Below, one piece after another: positions 1 to 4,098 of a stretch of DNA of 6,562 nucleotides. Source of the DNA: Desulfoprunum sp. Lineage in GTDB: Bacteria > Desulfobacterota > Desulfobulbia > Desulfobulbales > Desulfocapsaceae. Both the position numbers and the translations under genes were made by a program. The notes under the pieces were generated by a model that saw only the letters and a program-made list of their open reading frames with translations, was not told where the DNA came from and searched no databases. How positions within the stretch are numbered: the first letter of the stretch is position 1; the number at the start of each line of letters is the position of its first letter. The DNA is taken from positions 1 to 6,562 of the forward strand of contig JAUYSF010000395.1 of the NCBI GenBank assembly GCA_030696435.1. The letters run 5' to 3'.

Positions 1-240
1 TGCCGTCTTGGCATTCATGATGCCAGCGTTATTGATTAGCACGTCTAACGAGCCAATTCTGTCAACAATCTTGATCGTCTGCTCGTAATCTGAAATATCC
101 GCTGTCCAAGAAATAATTCCTTCCGGCGCGGAGTCGATTCCAGTTCTGGACAGCACATGAACTTCGAACCCACGGGCCAGAAGTTTTTTCGATATTTCGA
201 GGCCGATTCCTCGGTTACCGCCTGTGACAATTGCCTTCAT
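1..240 (-). CDS. Short-chain dehydrogenase/reductase (SDR), N-terminal 80 residues, cut by window edge
   Basis: Reading the minus strand from the ATG at 240 gives 80 open codons that run off the left edge. The N-terminus is a Rossmann fold of classical SDR type: the cofactor-binding glycine motif TGGNRGIG at residues 6-13, an acidic residue after the fourth strand region (ADIS, D48) that normally contacts the adenine ring, and the NNAG motif at 70-73. Arg10 and Arg32 (in VLSRT) favour NADP(H) over NAD(H); this is an inference from family rules. The catalytic Ser-Tyr-Lys lies outside the window, so the substrate cannot be named. The start is supported by a Shine-Dalgarno AAGGA (248-252) 7 nt before the ATG. 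The stop of the upstream methyltransferase lies 49 nt away, with an attC-like site between them. It could be co-transcribed with that gene, or be an independent cassette gene. Confidence 0.88.
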   Translation of the reverse strand, partial: MKAIVTGGNRGIGLEISKKLLARGFEVHVLSRTGIDSAPEGIISWTADISDYEQTIKIVDRIGSLDVLINNAGIMNAKTA

Positions 241-275
241 TTTATTTTCCTTAAAGCGTGAGAAATAGGTGCGGT

Positions 276-337
276 ACCCAACAACAAGCTCACCGAGGCA
301 CGTCGTTTTGCGCTTCTGGTGCAGCGATTTGTTGACT
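276..337 (-). other. Probable integron attC recombination site (62 nt)
   Basis: Read on the minus strand (337 to 276) the parts are: R'' AGTCAAC (331-337), 5-nt spacer AAATC, L'' GCTGCACC (318-325), a 23-nt variable centre, L' GGTGAGC (288-294), 5-nt spacer TTGTT, R' GTTGGGT (276-282), which fits the GTTRRRY core. L'' and L' pair over 7 bp with one extrahelical G in L'', and the centre folds further (GCGC with GTGC). In an integrated cassette R'' should complement the first bases of its own cassette. The upstream core GTTGGCT at 1571-1577 has complement AGCCAAC, which differs from R'' at one base and still allows a T-G wobble. The last 15 codons and the stop of the methyltransferase lie inside the site, as is common for cassette genes. 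Orientation matches that gene. No database comparison was possible. Confidence 0.58.
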
Positions 338-1534
338 GGTCTTTCGTATCAATACCTCGCAATGTGTTACAAGTTTCTCCATTATATCCGTGAACATAAG
401 ACTCTGTTCCGGTGTTAAACACGATAGGATTTTCTGTTCCGCTCTGTCTTTAATAGCCCAAAGTTTCGACAGGACATCTTCAGTTTTGGGGGTAATGCTT
501 ATGATTTCGTTTTCGAGTATTACCAAGCCCTGTCGTAGGAGAGGGTCGAGAAAAGTGAGAAGCTCGTGTTCCAGCAGGCCATTCTCTCTAATAGCCTGCT
601 CAACCGGCATCTCCTTGTCACACTGCAAAACCATCAGGAATACCACCTGCTTGCTATCTAGCGAACCAGCCTGTTTCAGTTCTATGTCCAAAATCGTCCG
701 TATATGTTGACCTAAAACATTGACCTGTCGCCCGTGAGTTGCTCTGATTCTGTTTTCTATCATTATTAATATCCATTTGAGCTTAAGCTCGTAAACGCTG
801 ATTCCTGCAGCTACGCCAACATTCAGGCTTTCAACGTCACTGTGCATAGGGATTATGACCGACCTGTCTGCAGCGTTCAGCAATTCGTCACAAACGCCGG
901 TTGTCTCATTGCCGATAACGAGCGCGATTGGACGGCCATCCAAATCAACAAGTGACTGTATACTGCTGCCATAAGGTGAAGTCGTAATTATCTGAAACCC
1001 CTGACGCCGGAGGTGCTCAATAGTGGCGTTAGGGCCACCAAAGGTCTTAAAATGAGAATGAAAAACCCGGCCTCTTGATGCTTCTATGGCCTTACGGTAG
1101 AACGGATCAAAGTCCTTGTGAGTTGCGAGATACTCTGTTACTCCAAAAGCACTGCCAGTCCGCACGATAGTGCCGATGTTTCCAAAGTCCTTCACATTAT
1201 CCAGTACTATAGTGAAGTCTGATTTGGGAAATGGAGTTTGAATTTGTCGACCAACCGCAACAACAGGGATCAGATAGTTGGTTTCCGTAACCTTTTTTAG
1301 TATTCCAGCGGTAGTGGAACAGACAGCCTCAACTCGCCTAGTCAATTGGCTCAGAAGATCCATGCTGTTCTCTTCCACGATCAGATACTCAGCCTGCCAG
1401 TTACTTTCAAGAGCCCAATTGATGATTTCAAGCCCTTCAAGAAGGACAAGACCTGTGTCTTCTCTTCCTGACCTGGATTTTAGAAGACGAGCCTGCTTGA
1501 CTCTCTCATCTTTTATTGAAGTCACTCTTTCCAT
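290..1534 (-). CDS. SpoU/TrmH-family rRNA 2'-O-methyltransferase fused to a MarR-like winged-helix domain
   Basis: This is a 414-residue protein in one uninterrupted frame. Residues 1-100 resemble the SpoU substrate-binding domain (LLEGLEIINWAL, then VVAVGR). Residues 105-252 are a SPOUT knotted methyltransferase with all three motifs: motif 1 around N119-G131 with the conserved Arg125, motif 2 VIGNETTG (206-213), and motif 3 SLNVGVAAG (236-244). The family transfers methyl from S-adenosylmethionine to a ribose 2'-OH, usually in 23S rRNA or tRNA; related TsnR-type enzymes give ribosome-antibiotic resistance. The exact target cannot be read here. Residues 258-400 form a second domain with MarR-like spacing: helices, a recognition region (LLEHELLTFLDPLLRQGLV, 320-338), a wing (ENEIISITPKTEDVL), then a dimerisation-type helix pair including LTPEQSLMFTDIMEKL. 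Normal SpoU proteins of about 250 residues end at the junction. An internal ATG (763, M258) lacks a Shine-Dalgarno, so a true fusion is favoured. The start at 1534 also has no clear ribosome site; Met at this position fits the family N-terminus. Codon use is AT-richer than rnc or glgP. Confidence 0.87.
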   Translation of the reverse strand: MERVTSIKDERVKQARLLKSRSGREDTGLVLLEGLEIINWALESNWQAEYLIVEENSMDLLSQLTRRVEAVCSTTAGILKKVTETNYLIPVVAVGRQIQTPFPKSDFTIVLDNVKDFGNIGTIVRTGSAFGVTEYLATHKDFDPFYRKAIEASRGRVFHSHFKTFGGPNATIEHLRRQGFQIITTSPYGSSIQSLVDLDGRPIALVIGNETTGVCDELLNAADRSVIIPMHSDVESLNVGVAAGISVYELKLKWILIMIENRIRATHGRQVNVLGQHIRTILDIELKQAGSLDSKQVVFLMVLQCDKEMPVEQAIRENGLLEHELLTFLDPLLRQGLVILENEIISITPKTEDVLSKLWAIKDRAEQKILSCLTPEQSLMFTDIMEKLVTHCEVLIRKTSQQIAAPEAQNDVPR

Positions 1535-1782
1535 GTTATATTTTTTGCTCTTATTGCAATTTCACGTGATAGCCAACGTTCCGGCTCACCGGACCCGTGT
1601 CGTTTGCGGGGTTTGAGTGAAGATACCCAACCAGCTAATATTGCAATTGTTGTCTTAAAAATCGTTAATTGAAATTTACGTAGGCCAACCAATATTATAG
1701 ACAATGTGATGATTATTGGGGTGAGAATTTGCCCCAAATTGATCAACTCAAATACTTCTTTGTTGTTTAATTCGAAAATCAT
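1522..1782 (-). CDS. Small putative membrane protein, hypothetical (86 residues)
   Basis: The first half looks like a real protein: an amphipathic start (MIFELNNKEVFELINLGQ) followed by a hydrophobic stretch at residues 16-33 (ILTPIIITLSIILVG) and a second apolar patch around 38-51. This suggests one or two membrane segments. I do not recognise the family. The tail from about residue 55 (KPRKRHGSGEPERW) is charged and is encoded by the attC-like segment at 1571-1622, so the functional part may be only about 50 residues. The ORF ends 13 nt inside the methyltransferase gene. The ATG at 1782 has only a weak A-rich leader with no good Shine-Dalgarno. The frame is open further upstream to 1932, but that extension runs through the REP-like hairpin and into the radical SAM gene, so I reject it. 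It could also be a decayed remnant. Confidence 0.4.
   Translation of the reverse strand: MIFELNNKEVFELINLGQILTPIIITLSIILVGLRKFQLTIFKTTIAILAGWVSSLKPRKRHGSGEPERWLSREIAIRAKNITWKE
1571..1622 (-). other. Partial attC-like site upstream of the methyltransferase gene
   Basis: On the minus strand this holds an L''-like CTTCACT (1616-1622), a central arm (ACCCCG with CGGGT around a loop), L' GGTGAGC (1584-1590, identical to the L' of the site at 276-337), a 6-nt spacer CGGAAC, and an R'-like GTTGGCT (1571-1577). L'' pairs with L' over six bases including a wobble, with one extrahelical T at the same place as the bulge in the other site. The centres also resemble each other (CGCAAAACGAC and CGCAAACGAC). 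What is missing is a proper R'': where RYYYAAC is expected there is instead a second GTTGGGT (1625-1631) in direct orientation. The site is therefore degenerate, rearranged or misread. Its R' lies 37 nt before the methyltransferase ATG, where a cassette junction would be expected. Confidence 0.35.
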
Positions 1783-1821
1783 CTTTTTGAGGCCCAACAA
1801 GTTATTCTTTAGTTTTCCAGA

Positions 1822-1843
1822 TATCCCCGCCTGCGCGGGGATA
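1822..1843. repeat. REP-like GC-rich palindrome
   Basis: A perfect 9-bp stem (TATCCCCGC with GCGGGGATA) closes a 4-nt loop, CTGC. The sequence around it, read on the minus strand, matches the widespread intergenic repeat whose translation gives VIPAQAGIS in many proteobacterial genomes. It lies 18 nt behind the radical SAM stop. It has no T-tract on either strand, so it is more likely a dispersed REP element or mRNA-stabilising hairpin than a classic intrinsic terminator. It marks the border between the GC-rich core block and the AT-richer accessory block. Confidence 0.65.
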
Positions 1844-1861
1844 ACGACTTTTGCAAGAGAT

Positions 1862-2869
1862 TCAACTGACAACATATTCTCTCGTTCCCCGCTTTCTGTG
1901 CAGATCTGCCTGCAAGGTGAAACGACCGGCATAGCCCAGTGATTCCAGGCGCCTGATATTGATCTTCTTTGTGCCGATTATGGCCGACTGGTCCCGCTGC
2001 GATATATGGAGGGTGAGATGTCGGCCTGCCTCCAAGTGCGCGAGCTGATGCCGGATCTCTTTGAACCACAGCCTTGATAAGACACATTCGCCAAAGGCCG
2101 GATGATAGGGACCGGCCAGAACTTCGCGCTCCAGTTCCAGCGAGGGTTGCAGACCCATGCGGACAACCGGGATACCGGCCTTATCGAACAGCACTTTGGC
2201 ACGGGCCACCAGTGCCACCGCCCGGTTGAGGGAGAGTGGTTGATAGCCCCCGCTCTGCCAATCCCGGCCGAGCTGCGAGTGTCGCAGGACCACGGCGGGG
2301 TAGAGTCGGACAAAGGCCGGTGCGAGGCTGATCGTCTCACGAATGCCTGCTAGAAATGAGCGGGTGGTCTCACCGGGCAATCCCGGCATCAACTGCACCC
2401 CGACCTGCAATCTCGCCACTTTGAGCAAGCGGATCGCCCGGCGGCAATCCGCTGCGGTATGGCCGCGCCTGGCAGCTCTGAGTACATGGTCATCGAAGGA
2501 CTGCGCCCCGAGTTCGACAATGCCTACCCGATGGGCCAGCAGAAATTCGCAGATCTCCTCTGAGATGCAGTCCGGTCGGGTGGAGATCCGGATCTGATCG
2601 ATCCTGCCCGAGTCGAGAAAAGGCTGGACTGCGAGGAGCAGCTCCTCTTGTTCCTCCTGGGGCAGACAGGTGAAGGAACCCCCGAAAAAGGCGGCCTGGA
2701 CTTGGTCATGACCAGGGCTTCTGGCCAGCCAGGTCTGCAGGATGCGAGCGACGTCCTCGCCGCCCAGGGTATCCTCCTGCCCTGCCCCGGTTATGCTGTT
2801 CTGGTTACAGAAGAGACATTGATGCGGACAGCCACGGTGGGGTATGAAAAGAGGGATGACAAGAGGCAT
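1862..2869 (-). CDS. Radical SAM protein, Elp3-like, without the acetyltransferase domain
   Basis: This 335-residue protein carries the radical SAM cluster motif CxxxCxxC at C14, C18 and C21 (RGCPHQCLFCNQ), which binds a [4Fe-4S] cluster that cleaves S-adenosylmethionine to a radical. Further landmarks follow the Elp3 pattern: FFGGSFTCLP (61-70) as the glycine-rich SAM-binding loop, RISTRPD (94-100), VELGAQSFDDHVLRAARRGHT (118-138), MPGLPG (161-166) and LYPAVVL (189-195). Elp3 proper has a C-terminal GNAT domain of about 150 residues; here the chain ends soon after the radical SAM core, so a tRNA carboxymethylation role cannot be assumed. Similar stand-alone genes sit beside rnc in Geobacter-type genomes (from memory). 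The ATG lies 10 nt behind the rnc stop with AGGA 16 nt upstream, so translation is probably coupled to rnc. Upstream in-frame extension is blocked by a stop at 2876-2878. The substrate is unknown. Confidence 0.9.
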   Translation of the reverse strand: MPLVIPLFIPHRGCPHQCLFCNQNSITGAGQEDTLGGEDVARILQTWLARSPGHDQVQAAFFGGSFTCLPQEEQEELLLAVQPFLDSGRIDQIRISTRPDCISEEICEFLLAHRVGIVELGAQSFDDHVLRAARRGHTAADCRRAIRLLKVARLQVGVQLMPGLPGETTRSFLAGIRETISLAPAFVRLYPAVVLRHSQLGRDWQSGGYQPLSLNRAVALVARAKVLFDKAGIPVVRMGLQPSLELEREVLAGPYHPAFGECVLSRLWFKEIRHQLAHLEAGRHLTLHISQRDQSAIIGTKKINIRRLESLGYAGRFTLQADLHRKRGTREYVVS

Positions 2870-2879
2870 GATTGATCAT

Positions 2880-3614
2880 TCATTTTCCTGCTGCAGGTTG
2901 CAGGTAGGTCAGGGCAGTGGCAGCAGCCCGCTGCTCCGCCTCTTTTTTCGAACGGGCCTGGCCCGAACCCAGTTCCTGGCCCCGGAAATGCACCGAGACG
3001 GTAAACATCTTCTGATGGGAAGGGCCTTCTTCCTGGTCCACCTGATACTGGGGGGCTTCGTTGTATTTTTCCTGCAGGGTCTCCTGGAGGCGGCTCTTGG
3101 CATCGGCAATGAGCAGTTCTTCTTTCTTGCCGGAGATCGCCGGGATAAAAAAGGTCTCGATGCAGCCCGCCGCCATGTAGTAGCCGGCATCCTCAAATAT
3201 AGCGCCCACCACCGCCTCATAGGCACAGGAAAGGATCGAGGACTTGTTTCTGCCGCTCGAAGCGTCTTCACCCTTGCCAAGGCAGAGAAACCGACCCAAC
3301 TCTATGGCCCTGGCCATCTGGGCCAGATGGGTTTCGTTTACCAGGGCGGAGCGAAGCCGGGTCAGCTCGCCCTCCTGCATCCCGGTATAGCGTTTATGAA
3401 GGATATGGCCAATCACCAGATAAAGCACCGCGTCACCGAGAAATTCCAGGATCTCGTTATTCTTGCAGGGTGATATCTGTTCAAAGGAATAGGATGAGTG
3501 CACCAGGGCCTGCTGCAACAAACGCAGATCGGTGAAGCGATAACCGAGTATCTTTTCCAGCTCGCTCAACTGCTCTTTATTGGCCTGAACGAGCGAGTCT
3601 ATATCCATAACCAT
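2880..3614 (-). CDS. rnc: Ribonuclease III
   Basis: This 244-residue protein has the normal family length. It cleaves double-stranded RNA and acts in rRNA precursor processing and mRNA/sRNA turnover as a cytoplasmic homodimer. The endonuclease domain (about 15-155) carries the signature NEILEFLGDAVL (53-64) with E54, E57 and D61, which correspond to E. coli E38, E41 and D45, then E81 (E65) in EGELTRLRSALV and E133 (E117) in AYEAVVGAIF. The position equivalent to E. coli D114 is Cys130 (SILSCAYEA, codon TGT), a notable departure from the family. A double-stranded RNA-binding domain occupies about 172-240 (DAKSRLQETLQEKY, then GSGQARSKKEAEQRAAATAL). The first ATG is preferred over the ATG two codons later because AGAGGA lies about 10 nt upstream of it. 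It leads a probable two-gene operon with the radical SAM gene; era, often nearby in related genomes, is not here. Confidence 0.96.
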   Translation of the reverse strand: MVMDIDSLVQANKEQLSELEKILGYRFTDLRLLQQALVHSSYSFEQISPCKNNEILEFLGDAVLYLVIGHILHKRYTGMQEGELTRLRSALVNETHLAQMARAIELGRFLCLGKGEDASSGRNKSSILSCAYEAVVGAIFEDAGYYMAAGCIETFFIPAISGKKEELLIADAKSRLQETLQEKYNEAPQYQVDQEEGPSHQKMFTVSVHFRGQELGSGQARSKKEAEQRAAATALTYLQPAAGK

Positions 3615-3630
3615 GGGTGAATATTTCCTC

Positions 3631-3658
3631 TTGTCAAAAACCTGAACTGTGGTATAAA
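3631..3658 (+). promoter_or_regulatory. Sigma-70-type promoter of tRNA-Cys
   Basis: A -35 box TTGTCA (3631-3636) and a -10 box TATAAA (3653-3658) are separated by 16 nt. Transcription would begin near 3665, about 10 nt before the mature tRNA. The promoter lies in the 61-nt gap between the divergent rnc start and the tRNA. No equally good promoter for rnc was found in this gap on the minus strand. Confidence 0.7.
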
Positions 3659-3675
3659 GATTGCCTTACTCGTAC

Positions 3676-3751
3676 GGCGGCGTAGCCAAGTGGCTAAGGC
3701 AGTGGTCTGCAAAACCATTATTCAGCGGTTCGAATCCGCTCGCCGCCTCCA
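3676..3751 (+). tRNA. tRNA-Cys (anticodon GCA), CCA encoded
   Basis: The full cloverleaf can be drawn. The acceptor stem GGCGGCG (3676-3682) pairs with CGCCGCC (3741-3747). The D arm is 3685-3700. The anticodon stem GTGGT/ACCAT holds loop CTGCAAA (3707-3713) with anticodon GCA at 3709-3711. The variable loop has 5 nt. The T stem AGCGG/CCGCT has loop TTCGAAT (3729-3735). The discriminator is U (3748), the expected identity base for cysteine, and CCA (3749-3751) is encoded. It delivers cysteine at UGC and UGU codons. It has its own promoter and terminator, so it is a single-gene unit. Confidence 0.97.
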
Positions 3752-3760
3752 TGAGATTCC

Positions 3761-3795
3761 AAGGGATCACAGATTTTTCTGTGATCCCTTTTTTT
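3761..3795 (+). terminator. Rho-independent terminator of tRNA-Cys
   Basis: A perfect 13-bp stem (3761-3773 with 3778-3790) closes a TTTT loop and runs directly into a run of T (3789-3795). It begins 9 nt after the encoded CCA. On the opposite strand the hairpin is not followed by a T-run, so it acts mainly on the plus strand. The stretch from 3796 to 3924, between this hairpin and the opposing glgP terminator, holds nothing else I can identify. Confidence 0.92.
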
Positions 3796-3924
3796 ATTTC
3801 CGCTCATCCCGACTCAAAGGCCGGCAGGGCTGCCCCTGTATAGCACAGAATACGCCGATACGCACCAAGAAGTTCCGAACCGCGTCAGCCGCCAGCCATA
3901 AGGGAGAGCGATCCTTTGCCGGAA

Positions 3925-3960
3925 GAAAAAAGGGGCAGGAGAATTGCCGCTCCCGCCCCG
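3925..3960 (-). terminator. Rho-independent terminator downstream of glgP
   Basis: Read on the minus strand, GGGGCGGGAG (3959-3950) pairs with CTCCTGCCCC (3941-3932) with one mismatch and an 8-nt loop, followed by six T (3931-3926). It ends the glgP transcript about 140 nt after the stop codon and faces the tRNA-Cys terminator. The glgP mRNA therefore has a 3' untranslated region that includes the hexanucleotide repeat. Confidence 0.8.
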
Positions 3961-3992
3961 AAAAAATCGATACCTCTTCAGTTCATTGGTAT

Positions 3993-4047
3993 GGGATTCA
4001 TCGGTATCGAATCCCGATTTCGATTTCGATTTCGATTTCGATGAATC
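3993..4047. repeat. Overlapping inverted repeats around the microsatellite
   Basis: Two competing hairpins can form. GGGATTC (3993-3999) pairs with GAATCCC (4009-4015) across a 9-nt loop. GATTCATCG (3995-4003) pairs perfectly with CGATGAATC (4039-4047) and encloses the whole hexanucleotide repeat. Both lie in the presumed 3' untranslated region of glgP. The function is unknown. Confidence 0.6.
4015..4042. repeat. Tandem hexanucleotide repeat CGATTT
   Basis: Four perfect copies of CGATTT plus a partial CGAT run from 4015 to 4042. The array is non-coding as I read it: it lies between the glgP stop and the glgP terminator. Because the unit is six bases, any ORF through it would keep frame if copy number changed. 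Such arrays are prone to slipped-strand copy-number change. Confidence 0.93.
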
Positions 4048-4098
4048 GTCGAAATTGGGGGCTGAAGAGTTACAAAAATCGGCTGCTCCTTCTATCAA

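Noticed and set aside
761..763. Internal ATG (M258) as a separate MarR gene start
   Set aside because: No Shine-Dalgarno precedes it and the frame is continuous with the methyltransferase; kept only as an alternative in the fusion finding.
1783..1932. Upstream extension of the small membrane ORF to 1932
   Set aside because: It overlaps the 3' end of the radical SAM gene and translates the REP-like hairpin (VIPAQAGIS), a known artefact of this repeat.
2844..3473. Long plus-strand ORF of 209 codons
   Set aside because: It is antisense to rnc, whose motifs are intact, and its translation shows no family features.
3628..3640. TTGACA-like hexamer on the minus strand upstream of rnc
   Set aside because: A -10 box at normal spacing would fall inside the rnc coding region, so it cannot be the rnc promoter for the called start.
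3814..4098. Minus-strand ORF beginning (TTG) directly after the glgP stop
   Set aside because: Its SKSKSK segment comes from the microsatellite and it passes through the glgP terminator; no ribosome site.
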